DNA from: Photobacterium ganghwense | GTDB taxonomy: Bacteria; Pseudomonadota; Gammaproteobacteria; Enterobacterales; Vibrionaceae | Direction: 5' to 3' | DNA length: 64,000 bases | Assembly (NCBI RefSeq): GCF_003025595.1 | Contig: NZ_PYMI01000002.1 | Span: forward strand, 981,247-1,045,246 | Shown here: positions 17,429 through 26,281 of the stretch, piece after piece | Layout of the letters: every line of letters begins with the position of its first letter | Position numbering within the stretch: the stretch's first letter is position 1 | Program-made: the position numbers and the translations under genes | Notes under the pieces: generated by a model | Told to the model about the DNA's origin: nothing | Databases searched by the model: none | What the model saw: the letters and a program-made list of their open reading frames with translations, nothing else

Positions 17429-20400
17429 AAGCGTTACTGTGTCGCACCGAGTTTTCGTTGGGTGAATCTGTTTTAAAGGCTGATAAGCTGGCTCCGAAAG
17501 CCGCTGAAATGGGATATGAGGCCATTGTTGTTGCCGATACCATGTCAATCAGCTCGATCATTCCGGCACAGCTTGGCTCAACTGACACTGATGTAAAAGT
17601 AATCTGCGGTGTCCGACTGACGATTGTTCCAGATCCGCAACTGGAATACCGCACCAAGGAAGCGGGGGAAAGCGCCAAAGGCATCAGACAAGATGAGTTC
17701 TCAATGACCCTGCTAATCAAGAACGATCAGGGCTTTGTGGACGTTTGCGAGCTGCTGACACTTGGCAACCGCGAAGAGCAGTTCTATTTCAAACCTCGCG
17801 TAAGTCCGGAGCAAGTGGCGGAGTGTTTCGCAAAGGGCAACGTTCTGATGCTTTCCAGCGACAAAGGGAGTGTGTTTAAGCTGCCAACCCATGCGGAGCT
17901 ATTAGATAAAATGATTGGCGCAGGGAATGCGTCTGACTGCGTTATGGCGCTATACCCGATTGAAACGCCACTGTATGACCAAATCAACAAGAAGGCGCTT
18001 GAATACGCCAATCAAAAAGAGCTGGTTGTAGCCGCGTTCTATCCTGCCTACTACGAAACCATTGAAGATGCCGATATCAAGGACTTTGCGTATCTGGTTA
18101 TCAACAACGTTAAGGCAGACCAGCCATATCGCGCTCTTGTTCCATACAACCGTGAGTCCTGCATCCAAGAGCGCTCACGCCTGCTGAAATCACTGAAAGA
18201 GTTCGCCGTTCGCATGGGTGTTCGGGTATCGCCGGACTACGTATCAGCAAACCAAGACCTGATCATCGAGCAATGCAACTGGCGCTGGCATAAGCTGGAC
18301 GTGTCATTGCCGAAAATGGCAGATGATGAAGACAAGACACTGGCAGAGTTGGCGGTGAAAGGCTTGAAGGATCGTTTTGTCGAACCTTGTTTTGGCTATG
18401 TTCCGCCTGAGTCTGAGCGCCCCAAATACATCGAGGCGGTAAAGTATGAGCTTGGCATTCTGAAAAAACTTGGCTTTGCACCTTACTTTCTGCTGGTTAA
18501 CGATCTGATTCAGGCTTCAAAAACGCGCAAAATTCCATTGGGCTGCGGTCGTGGTTCCGTAGGGGGTTCTGTCGTTGCCTGGTCGTTAGGCATTACTGAA
18601 ACTGACCCTATCCGGCATGGTCTTCTGTTTGAACGCTTCATTAACCCTGAGCGTTTGGACTTGCCCGATGCTGACTTGGACTTTTCACAATCCCGCCGTC
18701 ATGAAGTGCTTGAGTATCTTGAGAGCAAATACGGTGAAGAGTATGTGGCCGGCATTCCAAACTACATGTATTTAGGCTCCGCTTCTGCGTTGCGTGATGC
18801 CGGACGTATCTATGGTATTGACCAGACTGAACTGGCCGTTACCAAGGAAATTACCGGTGACGGTGACAATTTGCCTTTGGAAGATGCGAAAGAAGAGCTG
18901 GGTGGCATCGGTAAGTTTGCAGCCAAGTATCCTGCCGTGTTTGATTTGGCCTGTAAGTTACAAAACACGATGCGAGGCTATGGGCGACATGCGGCGGGTG
19001 TGATTGTTGCCGGGGACAAACTTACCAACCGTTCTGTCGTTGAGCGACGTGGCGGCGAGCGCACTATCAATTGGGACAAACGGCACTGTGAGGACATGGG
19101 GCTGGTTAAACTCGATGTTCTAGGCTTGGCGACACTCGATTTGCTTCAACTGGCCTGTGACTACGTAAAAGAGCGTCACGGGAAGGACATTGATATTTAC
19201 TCAGTCCCGCTTGATGACGAGAAGACGCTGAAAACGCTATCGGAAGGCAGAACAACAGCCGTGTTTCAGCTTGAATCTTCGGGCATGAAGAAAACACTTC
19301 GTGACCTTGGGAATGGTATTGAGCCATTCACGTTTGAAACGGTAACAGCGACAACAGCACTGTTCCGACCGGGTCCAATGCAGTCAGGCGCACTTGATAC
19401 TTTCGTGTCCGTTGCCAAAGGCTATGAGCGCGCAGAGGCGATTCATCCGCTGCTTGATGAACTGCTTAGCGAAACCAACGGCGTAATGGTTTATCAGGAG
19501 CAAACCATGAAAGCCTGTCAGATCATGGCAGGGTTCTCTATGACTGAGGCGGATAAGGTTCGCAAGGCTATGGGTAAGAAAGATGCTGAGCTAATGGCAA
19601 AAATGAAAGCATCGTTCGTTGAAGGCTGCGAGAAGGTCAATGGTATTCCGGAAGCTGTCGCCGGTGATGTATGGGACAAGATCGAGAAGTTTGCAGGCTA
19701 TGGCTTCAACAAATCTCACTCGGTGGCTTACTCGCTACTGTCATTCTGCTCTGCATACCTCAAGACATACTATCCTGCTGAGTTCTTTGCCGCAGCACTG
19801 ACTATCTTGGGCAGTGACAAACATCCGGCCATTGTTCGTGATGCGCGTGAGCACGGTATCGAAGTTGTTCCGCCTTGTATCAACCACAGCTCAGATCGCC
19901 TAGAAATTGGCTATGACAGCAAGCGAGAGCAAACGGTGCTGTATGCGCCATTCTCCGCTGTTAAAGGCTGTAGTGCTGCGGGTGCGAAAGCCATTATTGA
20001 GGCTCGTGCCAAATGCGGTGGTCGTTTCTCTACTGTGGAGCAGTTCGAAGAGGTGGTTTTAAAGCGAGCCTGTAATGCTCGCGTTCGTGAGGCACTTCGG
20101 AAAGTAGGGGCATTTGCTGACATTGACCCAAAGGAGCTGGACGCTCGACACCCTGACAGACGCAAAGACCAAGCGGCTTTAATGGGCGATATCATGATTG
20201 ATGCTGTCGGTGTTGAGCGTGACTTTATCTGTGACGCCAAGGTTTGCGCCCAAGTGAATGCTTTGCATAGTCGCATTGAGAAGGAGACTGAGCTAGGGGA
20301 AGCCATTGTGCGTCCGACTATTGGCAGAAAGCCCAAAGTGATGATCGTGCTTGACGCCCCTAATGGATGGGATGAGAAATCCGGCTATATCATGTCAGAA

Positions 20401-20781
20401 GGTCACGATGACTTTAAGGCAGCGCTTACTAATGCAGGGTTCAAAATGGGGGATATTTACGCCACCAGTTTGATGAAGATTGTGAAGGGTAAGGATGAGC
20501 AATTCACCTCCGAGCAAATCAACCTGTTTAAGGACTACTTTGCGCATGAATTGGAATACACCAAGCCTACGGTGGTGATCGCAATGGGTTCGCTGGCGGC
20601 TGGGTATTTCAATACCTCCAAGCTCAAGCCAAGTGAGCTGTCCGGTCGCAACGAGTATGATTCTGCAAGGGATTGCAACATCATATTCGGCTTTAATCCA
20701 GGTATGTTGCACTTCAAACCTGAGAAGAAAACCGAGCTGGAAGATATCTGCAAAAAAGCCTATGAGATAGTCAACGGCTAA
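17425..20781 (+). CDS. dnaE: DnaE-type DNA polymerase III alpha subunit with degenerate PHP and C-terminal UDG-like domain
   Basis: The 1118-residue protein has C-family polymerase signatures: GCGRGSVGGSVVAW, PDADLDFSQSRRHEVLEYL (catalytic aspartates near 414-418), GYGRHAAGVIVA, LVKLDVLGLATLDLL (third aspartate near 563), TALFRPGPMQSG, and FAGYGFNKSHSVAYSLLSF. The N-terminal PHP domain reads LLCRTEFSLGES where active PHP domains have an HxH motif, so its metal site seems lost. The tau-binding C-terminus of DnaE is replaced after about residue 968 by a domain resembling the family 4 uracil-DNA glycosylase fold: MIVLDAPNGWDEKSGYI, DIYATSLMK, PTVVIAMGSLAAGYF and FNPGMLHFKPE. A separate DnaQ-like exonuclease is at 46355. 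It is likely the element's own replicase. Confidence 0.92.
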   Translation: MKALLCRTEFSLGESVLKADKLAPKAAEMGYEAIVVADTMSISSIIPAQLGSTDTDVKVICGVRLTIVPDPQLEYRTKEAGESAKGIRQDEFSMTLLIKNDQGFVDVCELLTLGNREEQFYFKPRVSPEQVAECFAKGNVLMLSSDKGSVFKLPTHAELLDKMIGAGNASDCVMALYPIETPLYDQINKKALEYANQKELVVAAFYPAYYETIEDADIKDFAYLVINNVKADQPYRALVPYNRESCIQERSRLLKSLKEFAVRMGVRVSPDYVSANQDLIIEQCNWRWHKLDVSLPKMADDEDKTLAELAVKGLKDRFVEPCFGYVPPESERPKYIEAVKYELGILKKLGFAPYFLLVNDLIQASKTRKIPLGCGRGSVGGSVVAWSLGITETDPIRHGLLFERFINPERLDLPDADLDFSQSRRHEVLEYLESKYGEEYVAGIPNYMYLGSASALRDAGRIYGIDQTELAVTKEITGDGDNLPLEDAKEELGGIGKFAAKYPAVFDLACKLQNTMRGYGRHAAGVIVAGDKLTNRSVVERRGGERTINWDKRHCEDMGLVKLDVLGLATLDLLQLACDYVKERHGKDIDIYSVPLDDEKTLKTLSEGRTTAVFQLESSGMKKTLRDLGNGIEPFTFETVTATTALFRPGPMQSGALDTFVSVAKGYERAEAIHPLLDELLSETNGVMVYQEQTMKACQIMAGFSMTEADKVRKAMGKKDAELMAKMKASFVEGCEKVNGIPEAVAGDVWDKIEKFAGYGFNKSHSVAYSLLSFCSAYLKTYYPAEFFAAALTILGSDKHPAIVRDAREHGIEVVPPCINHSSDRLEIGYDSKREQTVLYAPFSAVKGCSAAGAKAIIEARAKCGGRFSTVEQFEEVVLKRACNARVREALRKVGAFADIDPKELDARHPDRRKDQAALMGDIMIDAVGVERDFICDAKVCAQVNALHSRIEKETELGEAIVRPTIGRKPKVMIVLDAPNGWDEKSGYIMSEGHDDFKAALTNAGFKMGDIYATSLMKIVKGKDEQFTSEQINLFKDYFAHELEYTKPTVVIAMGSLAAGYFNTSKLKPSELSGRNEYDSARDCNIIFGFNPGMLHFKPEKKTELEDICKKAYEIVNG

Positions 20782-20845
20782 ATCAATCAATAGAAAGATA
20801 GGTCTGATTTTGCTTTGCACAAGATTCTACTTTTAACTTTAATTT

Positions 20846-20863
20846 ATAGTCATCGGTGACTTA
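20846..20863 (+). promoter_or_regulatory. Dispersed operator site 4 (ATAGTCATC|GGTGACTTA)
   Basis: A perfect right half-site, about 100 bp before the UvsY-like gene. Confidence 0.7.
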
Positions 20864-20963
20864 CTTTTGTGAGGTTGGGGCTTTTACCCCTTTATTGTTT
20901 CTGTATAGTTTGATGTGTCCCAACAAGGACGACAAGCCCAACATCTTATTGAGGGTGTGCAAG

Positions 20964-21404
20964 ATGTTTAACGTAGAACAAACGCTGTCAGATTTAGCAT
21001 TCGACCGCTCAAATCTCGATGAAGTATGGAGTAATCAGGCGATCTTATTCTTCCAATACGCCGACAAACTTACTCAATCTGAGCGACGAGTGGCGAAGGC
21101 CAAGCAAGTGATGGAAGAAGTGGAGGCAAGGCTATACAACACTATCCGAGCTGACTTGAGCCTATCTGGCATCCGTCCGACTGAGTCGTTAATTGAATCG
21201 AAAATGAAGAATCACGAGAAGATGAGAGCAGCACGCGAAGCATATGATGCGGCCAAGTCTGATTGTGAGAAGGCGAAGTATGCACTTGAGGCTTTCCGTC
21301 ATCGCCGAGACATGATTGTGCAGGCTTCTAAACGTGAATTTTTGGAGTTGGAGAAGACCGGTTCATCGACTTTTACTGCTCTCAAAAAGCACCCGCAAGA
21401 GTGA
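20964..21404 (+). CDS. Coiled-coil protein, possible UvsY-like recombination mediator
   Basis: A longer frame opens at 20856, but ATG 20964 has GAGGG nine bases upstream and starts MFNVEQTLSDLAFDRSNLDE. The 146-residue product is almost all helix: YADKLTQSERRVAKAKQVME, then a middle segment around TESLIESKMKNHEKM, then KSDCEKAKYALEAFRHRRDM. This layout is like the short helical mediators (UvsY type) that load UvsX on gp32-coated DNA. It sits directly before the gp32-like gene, with UvsX two genes beyond. The role is inferred from shape and context; sequence identity to UvsY was not established. Confidence 0.5.
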   Translation: MFNVEQTLSDLAFDRSNLDEVWSNQAILFFQYADKLTQSERRVAKAKQVMEEVEARLYNTIRADLSLSGIRPTESLIESKMKNHEKMRAAREAYDAAKSDCEKAKYALEAFRHRRDMIVQASKREFLELEKTGSSTFTALKKHPQE

Positions 21405-21423
21405 TCAAAAAAATCTTGAAAAA

Positions 21424-21441
21424 TAATTAAGCGCTGACTTA
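21424..21441 (+). promoter_or_regulatory. Dispersed operator site 5 (TAATTAAGC|GCTGACTTA)
   Basis: Lies about 90 bp upstream of the SSB gene, heading the ssb-exonuclease-recA run. Confidence 0.7.
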
Positions 21442-21532
21442 TTATTGGCGCGAAGTCAAAGAGAGCACTCGCGCAAGACGCACAGCTCTTGGAGATACCG
21501 TAGAGAACTGAAAAAAATCAAGGAAATCAAAA

Positions 21533-22480
21533 ATGTCAAACATCCTAGAACTACTAAAGGCCAACAAAAAACGCGAAGAGGAAAAACGCGCATCATCCCG
21601 CATCGACACTTACAAGCTGAAAGACGGCGAGAACGTCATTCGTCTTCTGGGTTCGAAAGATGGCGGTCTTCCGTTTAAAACATACGGACAGCATTTCGTT
21701 AAGAAAGATGGCGAGAAAATGTCTGTATACCTATGCACCAAACAGACCCACGATGAGCAGTGCCCGATTTGTGAAGCGGTTTACGAAGGCTTGGCTCGCT
21801 ACAAAGGCGACAAAGCTATGGAAAACACAATCAACAAAATGCGCTCTGCCAAGCGTTACCTGTGGAATGGTATTGTTGAAGGCCAAGAAGACAAGGGTGT
21901 TCAGCTAATCGAACTTGCGTCTACCTGTTTCGATCAGATTCAAGACCGTCTGATTGAGCACATGGATGAAGGCTTTGGTGATCCGCTATCACTGGAAGAA
22001 GGCTATCCGTTCGTGATTACTCGCACCGGGACAGGCACAGACACCAAATACACTGTTTCTGCCTCTCCTAAGCGTAAGAAAGCACTGGCTGCCGACACTA
22101 TGGACAAGCTAATCAATATCGAGCTGCTGACTGAGCGTGTTGATGAGGCACGTCTGCTAACCACACTAAACAAGGCAAATGCTGTTATCGGTTTGCCACT
22201 GGTTTCAAGTGTTCCGGCTATCGGCTACGCATCTTCTGCATCAAGTGCGGGGACTGGCACTCACGGCGTTGCAGCAACAACATCCGTGAGCACCACCTCA
22301 ACTGCTGTTGACGAAGATCTGGATTCACTGCTAGATGAAGAATTGAAAGCCGCTATGGAAACGGAGTTCAAGCCAGAACCGACACCAACCTCTGATGTTG
22401 AGATCGAGGATGCTACCACTGCTGAGGCAGACTCTTCAAGCGACCTAGACGATCTTGACGCTCTACTAGCTGACCTTTAA
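21533..22480 (+). CDS. T4 gp32-like single-stranded DNA-binding protein
   Basis: A 315-residue protein with gp32 architecture. The N-terminal basic LAST-like segment is LKANKKREEEKRASSRID. The core has a zinc site in YLCTKQTHDEQCPICEAVY (Cys-His-Cys-Cys, residues 67-82). A low-complexity Ser/Thr linker follows, and the acidic tail ends SSSDLDDLDALLADL. The T4 gp32 tail ends in a similar Asp/Leu pattern and recruits other replication proteins. ATG 21533 follows AAGGAAATCAAA. Neighbours are the UvsY-like, 5' nuclease and UvsX genes. Confidence 0.88.
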   Translation: MSNILELLKANKKREEEKRASSRIDTYKLKDGENVIRLLGSKDGGLPFKTYGQHFVKKDGEKMSVYLCTKQTHDEQCPICEAVYEGLARYKGDKAMENTINKMRSAKRYLWNGIVEGQEDKGVQLIELASTCFDQIQDRLIEHMDEGFGDPLSLEEGYPFVITRTGTGTDTKYTVSASPKRKKALAADTMDKLINIELLTERVDEARLLTTLNKANAVIGLPLVSSVPAIGYASSASSAGTGTHGVAATTSVSTTSTAVDEDLDSLLDEELKAAMETEFKPEPTPTSDVEIEDATTAEADSSSDLDDLDALLADL

Positions 22481-22487
22481 TCGCAAG

Positions 22488-22509
22488 TGGGTGGGGGAAA
22501 CCTCACCCA
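22488..22509 (+). terminator. Hairpin between ssb and the 5' nuclease gene
   Basis: TGGGTG-GG ... CC-CACCCA stem without a clean T-run, just before the next start codon. It may be a weak terminator or a processing site. Confidence 0.45.
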
Positions 22510-22550
22510 TTCCTTCCTAATTCCCAATTTAATTTAGTGAGGTGATGGGT

Positions 22551-23489
22551 ATGAACCTATTGCTTGTTGACGCACATTCGCTTGGCTACTTCTGCCAGCA
22601 AGGAGCGACACTGACGGCGGGTGGAAGACAAGTCCAAGCGATTTTCGGGATGCTTCGTAATATCCGCAAATACTGCCGTGAGCTGAATGCTCGACCTTAT
22701 GTTCTATGGGACGGCGAACCAATCAAACGACCCGCTTTCTATCCGGAATACAAGGGTAAGCGCAGCGACAATCCGAAGCTGAAAGAAATGCGAATCCAAT
22801 TCAGACAGCAAAGGGACGATATCAAGCTGATGCTGTCCTTGCTTGGTGTCCGTCAGTTGGTAGCGCATGACGGAGAAGCTGATGATCTGGCGGGTATGCT
22901 TTGCCGGAGATTCAAAAGCCACGTAGAGCACATCTACTTATACACGGGCGATAACGACTGGCTGACTTTGCTGGATGATAACGTAAGCCTGCTGAATGTT
23001 CGGAAAGACGAAATTACCAGGCTGTCTTACTTAGGCGAGAAAACGGGTCTTCAAACACCACGTCAGTATTTGGAATTTAAAGCTCTGGTCGGCGATAAGT
23101 CGGATGAAATTGATGGTGTAGGTGGTATTGGTGAGTCTGGTGCGCTGGAGCTATTGAATGAGTGCGGCTCTGTTATTGAGTTCGTTAAAAAGGCCAGAAG
23201 CGGAGAAATTACCGTTGATGACTTCAAAGGGCGTGGCCGTAGGAAGTATTTCGCCTTAGCCAACAATGAATTTAACAAGAAGGTGGAAATGGGGATGCTC
23301 GATATCTTCCGGCGCAATGTGAAGCTGATGAACTTGGCCGATCTAGAAATGATGCCGGAGAACATCGAAACAATCCCTCCTCGCTATGACGAGGCTGAGT
23401 TTGAGAACAAATGCCTTGAGCTGAGCTTTCAGTCCATCGTGGATGAAATTGAGGTGTTCGTGACTCCATTCAAGAGGTTCTGCTTGTGA
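22551..23489 (+). CDS. 5'-3' exonuclease / flap nuclease (T4 RNase H-like)
   Basis: A PIN-like 5' nuclease of about 312 residues. Acidic catalytic segments are visible: LLLVDAHSLGYF at the N-terminus, GEADDLAGMLC in the middle, TGDNDWLTLLDD, and the helix-three-turn-helix DNA-binding region KSDEIDGVGGIGESGALELL. It fits the Pol I 5' nuclease and T4 RNase H family, which removes RNA primers and flaps. Of the three in-frame starts (GTG 22542, ATG 22545, ATG 22551) the last is best spaced from GAGG. Confidence 0.9.
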   Translation: MNLLLVDAHSLGYFCQQGATLTAGGRQVQAIFGMLRNIRKYCRELNARPYVLWDGEPIKRPAFYPEYKGKRSDNPKLKEMRIQFRQQRDDIKLMLSLLGVRQLVAHDGEADDLAGMLCRRFKSHVEHIYLYTGDNDWLTLLDDNVSLLNVRKDEITRLSYLGEKTGLQTPRQYLEFKALVGDKSDEIDGVGGIGESGALELLNECGSVIEFVKKARSGEITVDDFKGRGRRKYFALANNEFNKKVEMGMLDIFRRNVKLMNLADLEMMPENIETIPPRYDEAEFENKCLELSFQSIVDEIEVFVTPFKRFCL

Positions 23490-23707
23490 TTAAAAGCATT
23501 CTTGAAAAAGACGCCATTGCTACGCCAGCGGGTTTAGCCAAAGAGATTGTTTACCTGTATGGCGTTGGTGTAATGGCAAGTATCCCAATGCTTTACCAAG
23601 CAAGAACGGGCAAAACGCTAACCAATGGTGAGCTATCAAAGGTTAGCGAGCAATACGAAAAAATCAGTGAACGAGTAAAGAAATACCTGAAAATCGGAGA
23701 GAAGTAA
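23486..23707 (+). CDS. Small hypothetical protein between the nuclease and recA
   Basis: 73 residues starting with GTG and overlapping the nuclease stop as GTGA (23486-23489). The product is helical and basic at its C-terminus (ISERVKKYLKIGEK). No family is recognised. Its stop lies two bases before the recA start, so it belongs to the same operon and is likely coupled. Confidence 0.65.
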   Translation: MIKSILEKDAIATPAGLAKEIVYLYGVGVMASIPMLYQARTGKTLTNGELSKVSEQYEKISERVKKYLKIGEK

Positions 23708-23709
23708 TA

Positions 23710-24744
23710 ATGGCAGTATCACCTCTAGCAGCGGCATTGAAAAAGGCAGTTGGCGGAAACGACACTATCCAAGGCGTTAAAGTTTGGCTTTCGACTGGCT
23801 TCCCTCCGCTAAATAAGGCTATCTCTGGTTCTTACCGTGGCGGTTTCCCAAGTGGTCGCATTATCGAAATGTTCGGCCCATCTTCAGCAGGTAAAACCCT
23901 GCTTGCTACTCAGGCAATGATTTCTGTTCAGCGCATGGGTGGGATTGCGGTGTTCCTTGACCATGAAAACTCATTCGTCAGTGAGCTGGCCGCCAAGTAT
24001 GGCTTAAACATTGACGAGGATGATGGTCAATGGGTTTACAAGCAGCCTGATACGTTTGAGGACTCGGTAGAGCTGACTGGCAAGCTGCTTAAAACAGTTC
24101 GTGAGAATAAGCTGATTCCGGATGAAGCGCCGATCATCATCGTCTATGACTCACTGGCCTCAATGGTTCCGAGATCTAAATTCGCCAAGATGGAAGCCGG
24201 TGATGATTTGGGTATGAATGACAATACGGCGCTGGCGCGTGCTACTGCCGCAAACTTCCCAACACTGGCGGCTTGGGCGCGTAAATACAATTGCTGCATG
24301 TTATTCCTAAACCAGATTCGCACGAAAATCGGGGTGATGTTTGGTGATCCTACTACAAGCCCAGGCGGTAATGCTCCGGAGTTCTATGCCTCTGTTCGAA
24401 TCAAGCTAGGTCGCTCTCAAATCAAAGAGGGTTCGGAGAAAACAGGGCAGTCCATTGGCGCCGAGTGTATCAAGAACAAAGTGTCAGAGCCGTTCCAGCG
24501 CGCAACATGGGATTACTACTTCGATACAGACCGAGGATTCGATGTTATCGGTAGCTCAATTGACCACCTATGCGAAGTTGGCATTCTTGAGAAGTCTTCT
24601 GGATACATCAAGTATGGCGAGAAGAAATATCGCCGGAAAGAGCTGGTTTCTTTCTTCGAAGAGCGTGGGGTAGAGGCAATGCTGCCACTGTTCGACAAAG
24701 CTGAGAAGAAGACGGCTTTGGTGGAAGCATCAGAGGAAGAATAA
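23710..24744 (+). CDS. uvsX: RecA/UvsX-like recombinase
   Basis: A 344-residue strand-exchange ATPase. Walker A is MFGPSSAGKTLLATQ (about residue 55), the Walker B region is IIIVYDSLASMVP, and a polymerisation and DNA-loop region follows (LNQIRTKIGVMFGDPTTSPGG), with NKVSEPF and a C-terminal acidic tail. The motif order is RecA-like, and the size and context (gp32-like SSB, UvsY-like protein, gp46/gp47 and UvsW-like helicase) point to a UvsX-type phage recombinase. The symbol is given for role, not proven orthology. Confidence 0.88.
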   Translation: MAVSPLAAALKKAVGGNDTIQGVKVWLSTGFPPLNKAISGSYRGGFPSGRIIEMFGPSSAGKTLLATQAMISVQRMGGIAVFLDHENSFVSELAAKYGLNIDEDDGQWVYKQPDTFEDSVELTGKLLKTVRENKLIPDEAPIIIVYDSLASMVPRSKFAKMEAGDDLGMNDNTALARATAANFPTLAAWARKYNCCMLFLNQIRTKIGVMFGDPTTSPGGNAPEFYASVRIKLGRSQIKEGSEKTGQSIGAECIKNKVSEPFQRATWDYYFDTDRGFDVIGSSIDHLCEVGILEKSSGYIKYGEKKYRRKELVSFFEERGVEAMLPLFDKAEKKTALVEASEEE

Positions 24745-24761
24745 GCCGCTAATTGAGAGTT

Positions 24762-24782
24762 GGGGGCGTAAGCCCCCTTTTT
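24762..24782 (+). terminator. Strong intrinsic terminator after uvsX
   Basis: GGGGGC, loop GTAA, GCCCCC and TTTTT. It ends only 13 bp before the next start codon at 24795. Confidence 0.92.
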
Positions 24783-24794
24783 GGGAGTTTCATT

Positions 24795-25217
24795 ATGAAC
24801 TGGATTACACAATTGCTGAATAGCCAAGGCAGACGTGATCCGCTTGGACGTGCGGATATGGAAAGCACCGTGCCGCGCAAACTGGTAGAGGAAGAAGCGT
24901 TTTCTTTGTTTGGCGACCGTGAGTTGGCCACACTAATGAGCCGTGCCTTTCTTTACCGCTATCACAAGTCAGATTTGGAAGCTGATACTCGTCAGCGAGT
25001 GCGGGATGATTTGAAGTCACGGCTTGAGCGAGCGTATCTAGGCTACGACAACAAGGCTGAAATCATTGAAGTGGTGAGTCAGGTTCAGAGTAAAGATTTG
25101 ACTGTGGAGCAGTCTATTAAAGTGATTGAGAACATCACGGGCAAGCGGATTAGCGAGTCAACCTATCAACGTTATCGTTCGATCTTAGCCATTAAAGATA
25201 AAATCAGTCACCAATGA
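24795..25217 (+). CDS. Hypothetical helical protein
   Basis: A 140-residue protein starting MNWITQLLNSQGRRDPLGRA, with GGGAG upstream. It is helix-rich and charged, with SYQ-like DNA-binding looking segments near the C-terminus (ITGKRISESTYQRYRSILAI) that could be an HTH. No family is assigned. Its end overlaps operator site 6. Confidence 0.6.
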   Translation: MNWITQLLNSQGRRDPLGRADMESTVPRKLVEEEAFSLFGDRELATLMSRAFLYRYHKSDLEADTRQRVRDDLKSRLERAYLGYDNKAEIIEVVSQVQSKDLTVEQSIKVIENITGKRISESTYQRYRSILAIKDKISHQ

Positions 25218-25221
25218 CTTA
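25204..25221 (+). promoter_or_regulatory. Dispersed operator site 6 (TCAGTCACC|AATGACTTA)
   Basis: It overlaps the stop codon of the preceding gene and lies about 93 bp before the 25314 gene. Confidence 0.65.
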
Positions 25222-25313
25222 CTTATACAAGGTGTAGAGCTTATTTACCTTGTATATCCGCAATAAGATAAACACAAGCAACAAGCGCAATAAGAGCAAC
25301 AAGAGAGGTAAAA

Positions 25314-25622
25314 ATGGAAATCGGTTCGCGTGTTATTGGACTTTACAGACCAGTGAAGAAAGAAGGTGTAAGACACTGGGAAACAATCGGTTTTGGCACT
25401 TTCATTGGTGAACAAGTGCCGCACTCAGAAGCCGCTGGCATGGTCACTCGTATGCGTCGCGATGCGAATGAAACAACCTATGCGTTTGCGATGGACGATG
25501 GGGTAGTAGTCTTTGACACCGAGCTGGCATTCTATCCGGCTGGCTCAGAACATACGTTCGGACTAAGCGAACGCTTAATTCCTATTTCAATCAAGGACAT
25601 TAGGGCGAAAGCTGTCGCTTAA
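25314..25622 (+). CDS. Hypothetical protein
   Basis: 102 residues, MEIGSRVIGLYRPVKKEGVR at the start, mixed alpha/beta, preceded by AGAGAGG. No recognised domain. It is a single gene between two operator sites. Confidence 0.65.
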   Translation: MEIGSRVIGLYRPVKKEGVRHWETIGFGTFIGEQVPHSEAAGMVTRMRRDANETTYAFAMDDGVVVFDTELAFYPAGSEHTFGLSERLIPISIKDIRAKAVA

Positions 25623-25635
25623 TAACCTTGACTTA
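25618..25635 (+). promoter_or_regulatory. Dispersed operator half-site 7 with TTGACT
   Basis: The right half CTTGACTTA is present, while the left half is weak. TTGACT at 25628-25633 could be a -35 box with GAATAT 18 bp downstream. It precedes the 25691 gene. Confidence 0.45.
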
Positions 25636-25690
25636 CTTGGCTCATCGGTTGGAATATCCTCGAAAAACATAGAGTAGAGTGATTCCGACC

Positions 25691-26281
25691 ATGAGCCTTG
25701 ATGTTAAGAAAGCCCGTTGGGTTCGTAAGACTGAAGATGGTGTTTACACCATTGAGCCGCAGTCCGTTCTGGCAAGAACTGGACTTATTTGTAACTCCTG
25801 CGGCATCAAGACCGGCTGTCCAATTTACAAAGTTGTCGAGAAAGCCGAACCTCATGCTGACGTTCATATCAGAACATGCCAGCGCTATGTGCCGATCTTA
25901 TCCTTCCGCAAGCCGTTCATCGGCTTAAATCAATCCTCCTTCAATACCATGAGGGCCGGAACAACTTGGATGGATAGGCTGGAGATCGGCAAGACAGTTG
26001 CACTGGTAGGGGCGGATGATGGAGAGATTATCCGGTTCATGAAGGTTCGGAAGCTGTATAGTGGCGATTTTGACGCAATGGTTGCCAAGCATTCGATGTT
26101 TAATCACCTGGCTATGGGCGGAAAACCGGTTGATAAGGTCGGTGAAATACTGCGGAAGTCTTACGGGCATTTCTTAAATGAGCAGTCGAAGTTGACCGCT
26201 ATTTACTTAGAGCCAGTAGCCGATGATGATCAAATACGAGAAAAAGTGCTTAGAGGTAGAGCATCTAAGGAAGAAGCGTAA
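25691..26281 (+). CDS. ASCH-like domain protein with N-terminal Cys cluster
   Basis: The frame opens at 25679; ATG 25691 (MSLDVKKARWV) is the more natural start. Residues 30-70 contain CNSCGIKTGC and a later CQRY, a possible zinc or iron-sulfur site. From about residue 80, FNTMRAGTTWMDRLEIGKTV and a C-terminal beta strand TAIYLEPV resemble the ASCH/PUA-like RNA-binding fold. This is pattern recognition only. The last 59 bp overlap the next gene in another frame. Confidence 0.5.
   Translation: MSLDVKKARWVRKTEDGVYTIEPQSVLARTGLICNSCGIKTGCPIYKVVEKAEPHADVHIRTCQRYVPILSFRKPFIGLNQSSFNTMRAGTTWMDRLEIGKTVALVGADDGEIIRFMKVRKLYSGDFDAMVAKHSMFNHLAMGGKPVDKVGEILRKSYGHFLNEQSKLTAIYLEPVADDDQIREKVLRGRASKEEA

Noticed and set aside
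21445..21678. A basic 77-residue frame overlapping the SSB gene
   Set aside because: It overlaps the well-supported gp32-like gene in another frame and has the Arg/Lys/Ser-rich look of a shadow.
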